This document shows positions 26,731 to 37,124 of a stretch of DNA of 64,000 nt, piece by piece. Source of the stretch: an uncultured Ruminococcus sp. (GTDB taxonomy: Bacteria > Bacillota > Clostridia > Oscillospirales > Acutalibacteraceae); contig CATXZD010000004.1 in the NCBI GenBank assembly GCA_958403905.1, positions 1 to 64,000 of the forward strand, written 5' to 3'. Positions within the stretch are counted from its first letter, which is position 1. Every line of letters begins with the position of its first letter. A program made the translations under genes and the position numbers. The notes under the pieces were generated by a model, which searched no databases, was not told where the DNA came from, and worked only from the letters and a program-made list of their open reading frames with translations.

Positions 26731-29142
26731 TTATAGCTTAACAACAAGGTTTACAAGCTTTTTAGGAACTACAATCTCCTTGATTATATTCATTCCGTCA
26801 ATAGCTTTTTTGACATTTTCATCAGACTTTGCAAGATTAAGAATCTCGTCTTTTTGTGCATCTACGGGAATATTGAGCTTTGCCTTAATTTTTCCATTGA
26901 CCTGAACAACAATTTCAACACTTTCATCAACGCACTTGGATTCATCGTATTTAGGCCAACTTGCCTCTGCAATAATACCGTCACCAAGCTTGCATATTTC
27001 ATAAACCTCCTCGGTTACGTGAGGAGCAAAAGGATTGAGGAGAATAGAAAAAATTCTAAGTTCTTCTCTGTTAATTGATTTTATGTTTGAAATATCGTTA
27101 ATCAAAGCCATAAGTGTTGCAATAGCTGTATTAAATTTAATATTTTCTATATCATCACCGACTTTTTTGATTGCCTTGTGGAAAGCGCCCTCAAGTTCGG
27201 GACGAATTGTATCACCGTCAACAAGCATTGTCTGCAAGTTCCAGTAACGCTCAACAAATCTGCGACATCCACGAATGCTCGACGGACTCCAAGGAGCTGC
27301 TTTTTCAAAGTCACCTATGAACATTTCATAAAGGCGCATTGTGTCAGCGCCGTATTCTTCAACAATCTCATCAGGATTTACTACATTTCCTCTTGACTTA
27401 CTCATTTTCTCGCCGTTCTCACCGAGAATCATACCGTGTGAAGTACGCTTTGCATATGGCTCTGGAGTAGGAACAATTCCGAGGTCATAGAGGAATTTAT
27501 GCCAGAAACGGCTGTAGAGCAGATGAAGTGTTGTGTGTTCCATACCACCGTTATACCAGTCAACCGGTGCCCAATAATCGAGCGCTTCTTTTGAAGCGAT
27601 AGCCTTGTCGTTGTGGGGATCCATATAACGCAGATAATACCATGAAGAACCTGCCCACTGAGGCATAGTATCTGTTTCACGGTAAGCCTTACCTCCGCAA
27701 TGGGGACAGGTTGTTTCAATCCAATCTGTCATTTTTGCAAGAGGAGATTCGCCGTTATCTGTCGGTTCATATGATTCTACCATAGGAAGCTTAAGAGGAA
27801 GTTCGCTTTCATCAATCGGTACATAGCCACACTTGTCACAATGAACAATCGGAATAGGTTCGCCCCAGTAACGCTGACGTGAGAACACCCAGTCACGAAG
27901 CTTGTAGTTTACCTTTGAATGACCTTTGCCCTCTTTGGTAAGCCAATCAATTATCTTCTTCTTGGCTTCGTCAACGCTAAGTCCGTCAAGCACACCTGAG
28001 TTTGTTAAAACACCTGTAGCACAGTCGGTAAATGGTTCTTCCTGAACATTTCCACCCTTAACAACCTCAATAATCGGCAAATCAAACTTCTTTGCAAATT
28101 CCCAGTCACGTGTATCGTGAGCAGGAACAGCCATAATTGCGCCTGTTCCGTAAGAAACAAGAACATAGTCGGAAATAAAAATAGGAATTTCTTTGTTATT
28201 GACCGGGTTTATAGCCATAACACCGTCAAGTCTTACACCTGTTTTATCCTTTGCTACTTCTGTTCTTTCAAAATCAGATTTTCTTGCAGCAGCAGCCTGA
28301 TATGCTCTGATTTCTTCCATATTTCCAAGTTTATCAGACCATTTTTCGATAAGCGGATGTTCCGGCGAAATTACCATATATGTTGCGCCGTAAAGTGTAT
28401 CAGCTCTTGTTGTATAAATAGTAAGAGTGTCGCCTGTTGTTGTTGTAAAGTCAACCTCAGCGCCCGTACTTCTGCCAATCCAATTAACCTGCTGCGCTTT
28501 TACTCTGTCGGGATAGTTAACAAGGTCAAGGTCATTTATCAGTCTGTCGGCATATTCTGTGATTTTGAGCATCCACTGGGATTTTACTTTATGTACAACC
28601 TCGCTTCCACAGCGTTCGCAAACACCGTTTACAACTTCTTCGTTTGCCAGAACACATTTACAGGAAGTACACCAGTTTACATTCATTTCTTTTTTATATG
28701 CAAGACCTTTTTTAAAGAGCTGAATAAAAATCCACTGAGTCCACTTATAATAATCAGGATCAGTTGTGTTAATTTCTCTGCTCCAATCAAATGAAATACC
28801 AAGCGACTGTATCTGCTTTTTAAAGCGAGCAATATTGTTTTTGGTAACAATTTCAGGATGAATATGATTTTTTATTGCGTAGTTTTCGGTAGGAAGTCCA
28901 AAAGCATCCCAACCGATAGGATAAAGTACATTATAACCCTGTAGCCTGCGTTTTCTTGCAACAGTGTCAAGTGCAGTATAGGGTCGTGGATGACCTACAT
29001 GCAAGCCCTGACCTGAAGGATAAGGGAACTCAATAAGCGCATAAAATTTTTCTTTATCAGAATTTTCTTCTGCGTGAAATACTCCCTTTTCTTCCCAGAT
29101 TTTCTGCCATTTCTGTTCTGTGGTTTTATGATTATATTTCAA
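26731..29142 (-). CDS. leuS: Leucyl-tRNA synthetase
   Basis: Charges tRNA-Leu and edits misactivated amino acids. The 803 residues include [10 protein letters not shown] (class I signature), CX2C zinc motifs ([15 protein letters not shown]), the connective editing domain with [12 protein letters not shown], and KMSKSRGN. The start is TTG, about six bases after GGGAGGG. It follows rsfS by 16 bases and has no T-box leader. It ends the long operon that begins with topA-region genes. Confidence 0.97.
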   Translation of the reverse strand: MKYNHKTTEQKWQKIWEEKGVFHAEENSDKEKFYALIEFPYPSGQGLHVGHPRPYTALDTVARKRRLQGYNVLYPIGWDAFGLPTENYAIKNHIHPEIVTKNNIARFKKQIQSLGISFDWSREINTTDPDYYKWTQWIFIQLFKKGLAYKKEMNVNWCTSCKCVLANEEVVNGVCERCGSEVVHKVKSQWMLKITEYADRLINDLDLVNYPDRVKAQQVNWIGRSTGAEVDFTTTTGDTLTIYTTRADTLYGATYMVISPEHPLIEKWSDKLGNMEEIRAYQAAAARKSDFERTEVAKDKTGVRLDGVMAINPVNNKEIPIFISDYVLVSYGTGAIMAVPAHDTRDWEFAKKFDLPIIEVVKGGNVQEEPFTDCATGVLTNSGVLDGLSVDEAKKKIIDWLTKEGKGHSKVNYKLRDWVFSRQRYWGEPIPIVHCDKCGYVPIDESELPLKLPMVESYEPTDNGESPLAKMTDWIETTCPHCGGKAYRETDTMPQWAGSSWYYLRYMDPHNDKAIASKEALDYWAPVDWYNGGMEHTTLHLLYSRFWHKFLYDLGIVPTPEPYAKRTSHGMILGENGEKMSKSRGNVVNPDEIVEEYGADTMRLYEMFIGDFEKAAPWSPSSIRGCRRFVERYWNLQTMLVDGDTIRPELEGAFHKAIKKVGDDIENIKFNTAIATLMALINDISNIKSINREELRIFSILLNPFAPHVTEEVYEICKLGDGIIAEASWPKYDESKCVDESVEIVVQVNGKIKAKLNIPVDAQKDEILNLAKSDENVKKAIDGMNIIKEIVVPKKLVNLVVKL

Positions 29143-29158
29143 TTTTAACCCTCCCGAA

Positions 29159-29512
29159 TTAATCTGCTATATCTGTAAGCTCAACAGGCTTTCCGTCCTG
29201 CCAAAGTCTGTCAAGGTCATAAAATTCTCTTGCTTCATCTGAAAATACGTTTACTATTACATCAACATAGTCAAGCAAAATCCAGCTATTTGAACGATAT
29301 CCTTCAATGTGACTTACGGAAATTCCTGCTTCGTCAAGCCTATATTCAACCTCGTCAGCAAGTGCTTTGACATGAGTTGAGCTTGTACCCGTAGCGATTA
29401 CCATATAATCAGCAAGAACGGATATATCGCTTATTTCTATTACCTGTATATCCAAACCTTTTTTGCTGCTAATGGCTTTAGCAGCCATTACAGCCTGATC
29501 GTAAGAATTCAT
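29159..29512 (-). CDS. rsfS: Ribosomal silencing factor RsfS
   Basis: Binds L14 on the 50S subunit and blocks subunit joining under nutrient limitation. The 117 residues show the DUF143 fold signatures [29 protein letters not shown] and FYDLDRLW. The ATG overlaps the yqeK stop by four bases. The order nadD-yqeK-rsfS is conserved. The LCP-family gene often found between yqeK and rsfS is absent here. Confidence 0.95.
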   Translation of the reverse strand: MNSYDQAVMAAKAISSKKGLDIQVIEISDISVLADYMVIATGTSSTHVKALADEVEYRLDEAGISVSHIEGYRSNSWILLDYVDVIVNVFSDEAREFYDLDRLWQDGKPVELTDIAD

Positions 29513-30093
29513 TTACTCTTTCCTTTCATGGGATTATTTAAAACAATTTCATTGTAACAAGCAAGCTCGTCCGGATGGATAGCAAGTTCACGGGAGGATA
29601 AATCAGAAAACGTAAATTTAAACCCGTAAAGCATTGCTTCTTCAAGACTTTTTTTAGATTTTTTGCGCATTGTTGCAACTCCGTTGTATGTACGTTCTTC
29701 AGATGTAAAATCTGCAATAAAAATTATCTTTTCAAGAGTAGACATACCTGCTCTGCCCGTTGTGTGATAGCAAACAGAATTGAGAATATCCTCATCATCA
29801 ATTCCTAAGTGATTTTTTATATATACACTTCCGCTTATACCGTGCCACAGCTTGGGAGCATTTTTTTGAATATCGTCTAAGATTATACCACTGTCAATAA
29901 TAATTTGCAACTGTTCTTCCTTTGGCATTTCTTTGGTTATGTCATGAAGGATACCGGCAATTGCAGCCTTTTCCTCGTCACCACCGTAGCGTCTGGCAAG
30001 CTTTACTGCTTCTTTTGAAACATTAACGCAGTGGTTATATCTGTTTTCGCTCATCATAGGTTTAATAATCTTTTTATATTCAGCGATACTCAA
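29509..30093 (-). CDS. yqeK: YqeK-type HD-domain Ap4A hydrolase
   Basis: A 194-residue HD-domain phosphohydrolase. YqeK members hydrolyse symmetrically diadenosine tetraphosphate. HCVNVSKEAVKLA and ILHDITKEMP provide the HD metal ligands, and SVCYHTTGR and FIADFTSEERTY provide the rest. It starts with TTG, seven bases after GGGAGTG, and sits six bases after nadD. Confidence 0.93.
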   Translation of the reverse strand: MSIAEYKKIIKPMMSENRYNHCVNVSKEAVKLARRYGGDEEKAAIAGILHDITKEMPKEEQLQIIIDSGIILDDIQKNAPKLWHGISGSVYIKNHLGIDDEDILNSVCYHTTGRAGMSTLEKIIFIADFTSEERTYNGVATMRKKSKKSLEEAMLYGFKFTFSDLSSRELAIHPDELACYNEIVLNNPMKGKSK

Positions 30094-30099
30094 TTTCGT

Positions 30100-30705
30100 T
30101 CACTCCCTGTAGAGATTATTTTTTGTTATATATTCATAAACATTCCTGTCAATTAAAGATTCAATAAAATTGTAATTTCCTATATTTTCTCTTATAAAAG
30201 TTGAAGAAACACTTAAAACAGGCTCGTCAAGTATACATACCTTTGCACCCAACGGTATCAGAATATTCCGATAATAATTGTCCAGAACTTCAAAATCCGA
30301 CGAATTTCTCGGAACAGCTGCAATAATTGCTTTCTCAAAAATAATTTCAGGATTTTTCCAGTTTTCAAGCGTCAAAAACATATCTGCTCCCATTATGAAA
30401 TACAGAGAATCATCGGGATAGATTTCTTTAAGGCTTGTCAGAGTTTCATAGGTATAGCTTTTGCCTTTTCGCTTGATTTCGATGTCTGAAACGAAAAAAT
30501 CATCATAGCTTTGAACAGCTATATTGCACATATTAATCCTGTGGACTTCACTTACTAATTCCATGTTCGATTTATGCGGCGGAGTATATGTTGGAATGAA
30601 AATAATTTTATCAAGCTTAAGTTTTTCTTTGCAATATATTGCAAGTAAAATATGTCCATTGTGAATAGGATTAAAAGTTCCGCCGATTATACCTATTTTG
30701 CTCAT
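30100..30705 (-). CDS. nadD: Nicotinate-nucleotide adenylyltransferase
   Basis: Makes nicotinic acid adenine dinucleotide from NaMN and ATP in NAD synthesis. The 201-residue nucleotidyltransferase has GGTFNPIHNGHI (8-19) and the C-terminal SSTFIRENI motif. The start overlaps the YhbY stop by four bases, and no strong ribosome-binding site is seen, so translation is probably coupled. Confidence 0.96.
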   Translation of the reverse strand: MSKIGIIGGTFNPIHNGHILLAIYCKEKLKLDKIIFIPTYTPPHKSNMELVSEVHRINMCNIAVQSYDDFFVSDIEIKRKGKSYTYETLTSLKEIYPDDSLYFIMGADMFLTLENWKNPEIIFEKAIIAAVPRNSSDFEVLDNYYRNILIPLGAKVCILDEPVLSVSSTFIRENIGNYNFIESLIDRNVYEYITKNNLYRE

Positions 30706-31007
30706 TTCGTTTTCGCTTTCGGCAACTCAATAACAGGCTCATCAATATTTTCACGATAAAGCACGAACTTTGAACCGATTACCTGAACAACATCAGCACC
30801 GCATTTTTCAGCAAGAATTTCAGCAGCCTCTCTTGAAGAATACATACTGTTTTCAAGCACCTTGCCTTTTATTATTTCGCGTGCCGTCAAAGCTGTGTCA
30901 CTCTGACGAATAATATTATCTGAAATTTCGCCCTTACCTAAAATCAAAATTGTATCCAGTCTGTTCGCAAGACTTCTCAAATAAGCCCTCTGTTTACTTG
31001 TAAGCAT
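30702..31007 (-). CDS. yhbY: YhbY-family RNA-binding protein
   Basis: A 101-residue CRM-domain protein that associates with pre-50S ribosomal particles. The N-terminal LTSKQRAYLRSLANRLD and ILILGKGEISDNI (the GxxG-type loop) identify it. It overlaps nadD by four bases in the usual yhbY-nadD-yqeK-rsfS ribosome and NAD cluster. Confidence 0.94.
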   Translation of the reverse strand: MLTSKQRAYLRSLANRLDTILILGKGEISDNIIRQSDTALTAREIIKGKVLENSMYSSREAAEILAEKCGADVVQVIGSKFVLYRENIDEPVIELPKAKTK

Positions 31008-31020
31008 ATATTAAATCCTT

Positions 31021-31617
31021 TCAGTTGTTATCAAGATATTTTTCGAGCTCGGCTTTTAGCTTTCTCAATGCCTTTCCTCTGTGACTGACTCCATCTTTTT
31101 CTTCTGGTGAAAGCTCGGCGTAGCTCTTATCACCGTATATAAAAATCGGGTCATAACCAAAGCCGCCGTTGCCGTGAGGTTCAAAGGCAATACTTCCCTC
31201 ACAGATTCCCTCAACTTCAATTTTTTCTCCATTTGGCAGAATGCAGCAAATTGCACAGGTGAAATGAGCCGTTCTTTCCATTTCAGAAACATCTTTAAGC
31301 TCTGTAAGAAGTTTGGTGTTCTTATCACAGTCAGTTGCATTTTCACCTGCATAACGTGCAGAGTAAATTCCCGGGCGTCCGTTTAGAGCGTCAACACATA
31401 AGCCGGAATCATCAGCAACAGACGCTAAGCCTGTTTTTTGAAAAGCAGAATTAGCTTTAATAAAAGCATTTTCTGCAAAAGTAGTTCCTGTTTCCTCAAC
31501 ATCATCAAGTGAAATACCTTCATCTTTTGCAGAAACAGCATTAATTCCCAAAGGATTTAAAATGCGTTCAAGCTCTTTAAGTTTTTTAGGATTATTTGTT
31601 GCAACAATGAATTTCAT
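31021..31617 (-). CDS. rdgB: XTP/dITP diphosphatase (HAM1/RdgB)
   Basis: Removes non-canonical purine nucleotides by hydrolysis to the monophosphate. The 198 residues include FIVATNNPKKLKEL at the N-terminus, SVADDSGLCVDALNGRPGIYS and GFGYDPIF. The ATG at 31617 uses GGAG at the ftsY stop seven bases upstream; the longer frame to 31686 runs into ftsY and is rejected. Confidence 0.96.
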   Translation of the reverse strand: MKFIVATNNPKKLKELERILNPLGINAVSAKDEGISLDDVEETGTTFAENAFIKANSAFQKTGLASVADDSGLCVDALNGRPGIYSARYAGENATDCDKNTKLLTELKDVSEMERTAHFTCAICCILPNGEKIEVEGICEGSIAFEPHGNGGFGYDPIFIYGDKSYAELSPEEKDGVSHRGKALRKLKAELEKYLDNN

Positions 31618-31621
31618 ATTT

Positions 31622-32536
31622 TTACTCCGTCTTTGCAAAAAGGGCTTTTGCAAAATCTTCTGAATTAAACGGCTGTAAATCGTCAATTTGTTCTCCTACG
31701 CCGATATATTTGACCGGGATTCCAAGACCGTCTTTGATTGCAAGGACCACTCCACCCTTTGCTGTTCCGTCAAGCTTTGTAAGTACAATACCTGTAATTC
31801 CTGTTGCCTGTCTGAACTGTTCAGCCTGATTTACAGCATTCTGTCCGGTTGTTGCATCAAGCACAAGGAGTTTTTCCTTTGCAGCATCGGGAAGCTCTCT
31901 GTCAATTACACGGTTGATTTTTGCAAGCTCGTCCATAAGATGCTTTTTATTGTGCAGGCGACCTGCCGTGTCGCAAATTATAACGTCAGCATTTCTCGCT
32001 TTTGCTGCTGAAATTGCATCATAAACAACCGCAGCAGGGTCACTGCCTTCGTTTTGCTTTACAATTTCACAGCCGCTTCGTTTAGCCCAGATGTCAAGCT
32101 GTTCAATTGCAGCGGCACGAAAAGTGTCGGCAGCAGCAAGAACAACCTTTTTGCCCTGCTTTGAAAGGCTATTAGCAAGTTTTCCTATAGTTGTAGTCTT
32201 TCCGACTCCGTTAACGCCTATTACAAGAATAATTGAAGGTGTTGTTGAAATATCAAGTTCTTCACTGCCGCGTAGCATTTCGGAAACTGTTTCTTCGAGA
32301 AGTCTGTTTATTTCATCAGGATCTTTAATTCCCTCTTTTTTAACTCTGCTTTTTAATTCGTCACAGATTTTTTCAGCTGTATGAACACCAACGTCACCCA
32401 TAACGAGAAGCTCTTCAAGTTCTTCAAAAAGCTCGTCGTCAATCTTAGTAAAAGATTTAAGCATTGAATCAATCTGTCCGGCAACAGCATTTCTGGTTTT
32501 CTTTAAGCCTTCTTTTATTTTACTGAAAAGTCCCAT
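31622..32536 (-). CDS. ftsY: Signal recognition particle receptor FtsY
   Basis: SRP receptor GTPase for co-translational membrane targeting. The 304 residues form an NG domain only, without a long acidic A domain, as common in Firmicutes. G1 is GVNGVGKTT (107-115). AADTFRAAA, CDTAGR and TKLDGTAKGG follow. It lies just after smc; ffh is not nearby. Confidence 0.97.
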   Translation of the reverse strand: MGLFSKIKEGLKKTRNAVAGQIDSMLKSFTKIDDELFEELEELLVMGDVGVHTAEKICDELKSRVKKEGIKDPDEINRLLEETVSEMLRGSEELDISTTPSIILVIGVNGVGKTTTIGKLANSLSKQGKKVVLAAADTFRAAAIEQLDIWAKRSGCEIVKQNEGSDPAAVVYDAISAAKARNADVIICDTAGRLHNKKHLMDELAKINRVIDRELPDAAKEKLLVLDATTGQNAVNQAEQFRQATGITGIVLTKLDGTAKGGVVLAIKDGLGIPVKYIGVGEQIDDLQPFNSEDFAKALFAKTE

Positions 32537-32548
32537 AAAATCATTCCT

Positions 32549-35500
32549 TTATTTTGAATCAATTCCGAGTTTTTCGGCTACTTCGGCAGAACGCAGTTCA
32601 AGCAGCTTTGAAATTCCCTCATCTTGCATTGTTACACCGTAAAGAACATCCGCTTCTTCCATTGTGCCTCGTCTGTGAGTAATAAGGATAAACTGAGTAT
32701 TGTCGGTAAGTCTGCGTAGATAACTTGCAAATCTGTATACATTTACATCATCAAGCGCCGCCTCAATCTCGTCCATAACACAAAACGGAGCAGGTCTTAC
32801 TTTCATTATAGCGAAATACAGCGCAATTGCAACAAGCGCTTTTTCACCACCCGACAAAGCGTCAAGGTGAACAACAATTTTACCGGGTGGATGAACAAGA
32901 ATATCAATTCCGCTTGTCAATATATTTTCAGGGTCTGAAAGCGAAAGTGAAGCTGTTCCTCCGCCGAAAAGTTCTTTAAAAGTATAGGTAAAGTTCTTGT
33001 TAATCTGGTCAAAGCTTTCTACAAATACCTCTTTCATTTGTTTTGTCAAATCATTAATAAGGCGTTCAATTTCTTTCTTAGATTTTTCAACGTCATTTAC
33101 CTGCTTGCTCATAAACTCATAACGTTCAGAAACTTCTTTATATTCTTCTATTGCCGAAACATTGACGTTTCCGAGTCCTTTGATTTTCTTTTTGAGTTCA
33201 TTGAGCCTTTTGTTGGCTTTTATCGAATCTTCAATTTCAATAGCATTTTCTTCTGCCTCACGCTTTGTAAGTTCATACTCTTCCCAAAGTTTTGAAATTA
33301 TATCATCATACTGCTTTTGAAGATTAATTTTTCGTTCTTCAAGACGTGCCAGTTCTCTGCCTGAGATTTCACGTTCAGCGTTTTTATCCCGCTCAAAACC
33401 GCGTATTTCTGCATTTCGCCTTTCAAATGTATCCTTTTGATTATTAATTTGTTCAACTCTATTATACAGAGCCTTACGCTCATTTTCAATAGCTATTATT
33501 TCGCCGTTAAGACTATCAATCCTCTTTTGTGTTTCAACAATAGTTTTTTTAATTGTATCAATCTGATTTAAAAGTTCAGTTTTCTTTTCTTCATGGTCAG
33601 ATCCTCTATTCTGAGCAAACACAATTTCTGAATTTAATGCGTCAATATCCTTTTGAGCCGTTACTATTTCAAGACGAATATTTTGCAAGAGCGTTGTGAG
33701 CTCCTCTCTTTTTTTAGTAAGCTCTGCTCTGTTACCTGTTACGGAATTAACCTTTTCTTCTGCTTTTGCAATCTTAAAATTCAGCTCGGCGAGCTGTTTT
33801 TTTGCCTGGGCTCCGCTTTCTTTTAGCTTTTCAATTCTTGCTTTGCAATCTTTTATTTCGTTTTGAGAATTATTAATTGCTGTCTGTGCATTATTAAGTT
33901 CATTTTCGCATGCACGTTTTTCGGCTTGTAATCGTACCGACTCCTGCTGTTTATTTGATAAATCTGCTCTTGTTCCAAGCAATTCTGCTTCAATTGAAGA
34001 ATATTCTCTGCTTACTTGTTCATATAAATTCTGAACGGATTTTTCTTTATGCTGCAAGTCAGCAGTAAGATTTTTTAGCTGATCAATTTCTGATGCACGG
34101 CTAAGCAATCCTGTATTTCTATTAAGCGAACCGCCCGTTAGTGAACCGCCTGCGTTAACCACCTGACCGTCAAGCGTTACTACTTTAAAGCGATACGAAT
34201 ATTTCTTTGAGATTGCTGTTGCACTGTTCAAGTCTTCGGCAATTACAATTTTTCCAAGCAAGGAACCAAGAATGTTAATATATTTTTCTTCACAAGAACA
34301 AAGTTCGCTTGCAATTCCTACAAAACCATAACAATCTTCAAGTCCGTTTTCACGAAGTTCACGCCTTTTGATGGTATTAAGAGGTAAAAAGGTTGCTCTG
34401 CCTCCGTCAGTTGACTTTAAGTAGCGAATAGCCTGCTTAGCATCCTCATCTGTGTTTACAACGATGTTTTGCATAGCTGCACCGAGAGCTGTTTCAATAG
34501 CCACACCGTACTTCGGCGGAACAGAAATAACTCTTGAAACAGGTCCGCAAACACCATGAAGTTTACCGTTTTTAGATGCATTTACGACAACCTTTACGCT
34601 CTTTGAAAATCCTTCAAGATTGCGCTCAAGATTTTCAAGAAATGATATTTTCCTCAGATGCTCTTTTACATCAAGAAAAATTTTTTCGCTTTCTGACTTA
34701 TATTCATTTCTCTTCTTTTCTTTTGAGGATAATTTAAGCTGTAAGCCGTCAATTGAATTTTTAAGCGAATTTATTTGATTGTCAGTTTCAGCCAAATCTT
34801 CATTATATGCTTTAAAAATCTCTTCAAGTTCTGTAATCTGTGCAATCTTTTCAGAATCTGCAGCTTCAAGAGCATTTATTCTTGCAGAAAGCTCAACAAT
34901 TGTACTTTCGGATGTCATATCAATTACTCTTGCATCAGCCGATTGAGATGTGAGCATTGAAAGCTCCGCTGTTACCTCCTGCAAAAGGTCGCCGCTTTTA
35001 CTTGAATCAAGATTAATAATATTAAGTTTTTCGGAAACTTCGCTGTATTTTTTCTGTTTTTCAATTATTTCAGAATCAAGAACAGCAATTCTGTTTTGCT
35101 TTTCCAAAATAGTATTTTCAAGGCTGTCAGCACTTTGTTCTGCCTGTACAATCTCATTATTTATTCTGTCAATATTTTCGTTGCTGTGCAGAATATCGTT
35201 CTCGGCAACGGAAATAAGTGACTTCCTTTGAGAAATTTCTGTTTCCTTTTGGGAAATTTCGTTTCTTATATTTTCAATTTCAGCAGAGAGAATACCATTT
35301 TTAGAGTATATTTCTTCGCTTTCTTGCTGAATATTTATTAGCGCCTGTTCTGCTTCGTTATATTGAGTTCTTGCAATTGAGATTTTTTCATCCTGCTCTT
35401 TAATGCTAATCTGTGATTTGTCCAATGTTAGCAACCAAAGTGCGATCTCAAGTCCTCTTTTTTCTTCCGAGTAGGTTAAAAACTGTTGCGCTTTTTCAGA

Positions 35501-36124
35501 CTGCTTTCTAAGAGGCTCAACACGTTCTTCAAGCTCCGTTACAATATCACGAAGCCTTAAAAGGTTGTCCTCAGTATTTTTCAACTTTCGTTCAGCCTCA
35601 ATTTTTCTGTATCTGTAACGAGAAATGCCTGCTGCTTCTTCAAAGATTTCACGTCGTTCTTCACTTTTGGAAGAAACAATGCTGTCAATTTTACCCTGAC
35701 CAATCATTGAGTAACCGTCACGACCAAGTCCGGTATCCATAAACAGCTCGTTAATATCTTTTAATCTGACAGATGCTTTATTAATAAGGTATTCACTTTC
35801 GCCGCTTCTGTAGTAACGTCTTGTGACTGCAATGTCATCGCCGTTGAAATCAAGAAATCTGTCGGAATTGTCTATATTAAGAGTAACTTCGGCATAGCCC
35901 TGCCTTTTGCGTTTGTCGGTACCATTGAAAACAACATCTTCCATCTTTGAACAGCGCAGACTTTTGGGCGACTGCTCTCCGAGAACCCAGCGTATAGCGT
36001 CACTTATGTTACTTTTTCCCGACCCATTTGGGCCTACTACCGAAGTAATTCCCTGTTCAAAAGATAATTTAGTTTTGTCGGGAAACGTCTTGAATCCCTG
36101 TACTTCCAATGATTTTAAACGCAT
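32549..36124 (-). CDS. smc: Chromosome segregation protein SMC
   Basis: A 1191-residue condensin ATPase that organises and helps separate the chromosome. Walker A is GPNGSGKS (31-38). Two long coiled-coil arms surround a hinge at about 500-660 (LHGVCGPVSRVI, GGRATFLPL, NAGGSLTGGSL). The C-terminus has the ABC signature LSGGEKALVAIAL and Walker B FCVMDEIEAALDD. It follows the radical SAM gene by ten bases and precedes ftsY, a common Firmicutes arrangement. Confidence 0.98.
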   Translation of the reverse strand: MRLKSLEVQGFKTFPDKTKLSFEQGITSVVGPNGSGKSNISDAIRWVLGEQSPKSLRCSKMEDVVFNGTDKRKRQGYAEVTLNIDNSDRFLDFNGDDIAVTRRYYRSGESEYLINKASVRLKDINELFMDTGLGRDGYSMIGQGKIDSIVSSKSEERREIFEEAAGISRYRYRKIEAERKLKNTEDNLLRLRDIVTELEERVEPLRKQSEKAQQFLTYSEEKRGLEIALWLLTLDKSQISIKEQDEKISIARTQYNEAEQALINIQQESEEIYSKNGILSAEIENIRNEISQKETEISQRKSLISVAENDILHSNENIDRINNEIVQAEQSADSLENTILEKQNRIAVLDSEIIEKQKKYSEVSEKLNIINLDSSKSGDLLQEVTAELSMLTSQSADARVIDMTSESTIVELSARINALEAADSEKIAQITELEEIFKAYNEDLAETDNQINSLKNSIDGLQLKLSSKEKKRNEYKSESEKIFLDVKEHLRKISFLENLERNLEGFSKSVKVVVNASKNGKLHGVCGPVSRVISVPPKYGVAIETALGAAMQNIVVNTDEDAKQAIRYLKSTDGGRATFLPLNTIKRRELRENGLEDCYGFVGIASELCSCEEKYINILGSLLGKIVIAEDLNSATAISKKYSYRFKVVTLDGQVVNAGGSLTGGSLNRNTGLLSRASEIDQLKNLTADLQHKEKSVQNLYEQVSREYSSIEAELLGTRADLSNKQQESVRLQAEKRACENELNNAQTAINNSQNEIKDCKARIEKLKESGAQAKKQLAELNFKIAKAEEKVNSVTGNRAELTKKREELTTLLQNIRLEIVTAQKDIDALNSEIVFAQNRGSDHEEKKTELLNQIDTIKKTIVETQKRIDSLNGEIIAIENERKALYNRVEQINNQKDTFERRNAEIRGFERDKNAEREISGRELARLEERKINLQKQYDDIISKLWEEYELTKREAEENAIEIEDSIKANKRLNELKKKIKGLGNVNVSAIEEYKEVSERYEFMSKQVNDVEKSKKEIERLINDLTKQMKEVFVESFDQINKNFTYTFKELFGGGTASLSLSDPENILTSGIDILVHPPGKIVVHLDALSGGEKALVAIALYFAIMKVRPAPFCVMDEIEAALDDVNVYRFASYLRRLTDNTQFILITHRRGTMEEADVLYGVTMQDEGISKLLELRSAEVAEKLGIDSK

Positions 36125-36134
36125 TAAAATACCC

Positions 36135-37124
36135 CTATTTTATGTATAAATCATATTTTCCAAGATTGTTGTCAAATTTTATATCAAAGTTAAATCCCAT
36201 TTCAGAAAATCGAATAAGGTTGATTTTCTTTTGACCCAAAAACTTTGAAAGTGATTTTTGGTTTATATAAACCGTAAAATCTTTTGTTTTATCAAGTGCC
36301 ATTGTTTTTTCTATGAATGAATTATAGAAAATTTTATTTTCACAAAGCTCTTTAAATGCAGGATGATAATTGTTTCCAAAGCTGTTTTTTATAAGACTGT
36401 CCGAATAATGTAATCCAAGACGAATAATATTTATATCAGCATTTTTAAACATAAGAATGAGCCTTGAGCATAACTCTACCGACTGTTCAAGAGTATATGG
36501 TATAAACTCACCCGAAAGATATAAATTTGCAAGCTCAGTATCTTTCATAGTAACGGTCGGATAAATTCGTACCGTATCAGGACTTATCTCAATAAATTTT
36601 TGCGCTGTATAAATATCCTTATCATATGTTGATAAGTAAAGACCTGTCATCATCTGAAGACCGAGTGAAAAATTATATTTCTTTATCAGCTCTGAAGCAT
36701 TTATAACATCATCACTACTGTGTCCTCTGTTATTAGCTTTAAGAACCGTATCGTCCATTGACTGTGCTCCAAGCTCAATTGAAGTTACATTATACTTTTT
36801 AAGAATTTCAAGCACTTCTTCATCTATATAATCCGGACGTGTGGAAATCCTTATTCCTGAAAATATCATTGTATACGGTTTAGCAGCCTCAAGTAAAGTC
36901 AGCATATACTTTCTGTCAATTGCAGTAAAACTACCGCCGAAAAAAGCAATTTCAGCATTTTTGGTCTTATTGCCTAAATCGCTGACAGCTTTTTCAAGTA
37001 TATTTTTTACATCATCCGCATTAGGTTGATAGGATTGTCCCGTAATATTTTTCTGATTACAAAAGCTGCACTGATGCGGACAACCATTGTGCGGAATGAA
37101 AATCGAAATATTACTGTGCTTAAT
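36135..37124 (-). CDS. Elp3-like radical SAM protein with non-AUG start
   Basis: A 329-residue protein related to the radical SAM part of Elp3, without an acetyltransferase domain. The frame reads upstream of the first ATG (36905) for 73 codons and supplies the cluster motif C15-x3-C19-x2-C22 in NGCPHQCSFCNQ and the FFGGSFTAID segment, which are required for the family. No ATG, GTG or TTG precedes the cysteines. The likely start is ATT at 37124, beginning I/M-KHSNISIFIPH, ten bases after GGAG and overlapping the rnc stop. Genes of this type often sit between rnc and smc. Substrate unknown. Confidence 0.85.
   Translation of the reverse strand: MKHSNISIFIPHNGCPHQCSFCNQKNITGQSYQPNADDVKNILEKAVSDLGNKTKNAEIAFFGGSFTAIDRKYMLTLLEAAKPYTMIFSGIRISTRPDYIDEEVLEILKKYNVTSIELGAQSMDDTVLKANNRGHSSDDVINASELIKKYNFSLGLQMMTGLYLSTYDKDIYTAQKFIEISPDTVRIYPTVTMKDTELANLYLSGEFIPYTLEQSVELCSRLILMFKNADINIIRLGLHYSDSLIKNSFGNNYHPAFKELCENKIFYNSFIEKTMALDKTKDFTVYINQKSLSKFLGQKKINLIRFSEMGFNFDIKFDNNLGKYDLYIK

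Noticed and set aside
28117..28794. A 225-codon open frame antisense to leuS
   Set aside because: It is a Cys/Ser/Phe-rich shadow of the leuS coding strand with no ribosome-binding site or family resemblance.
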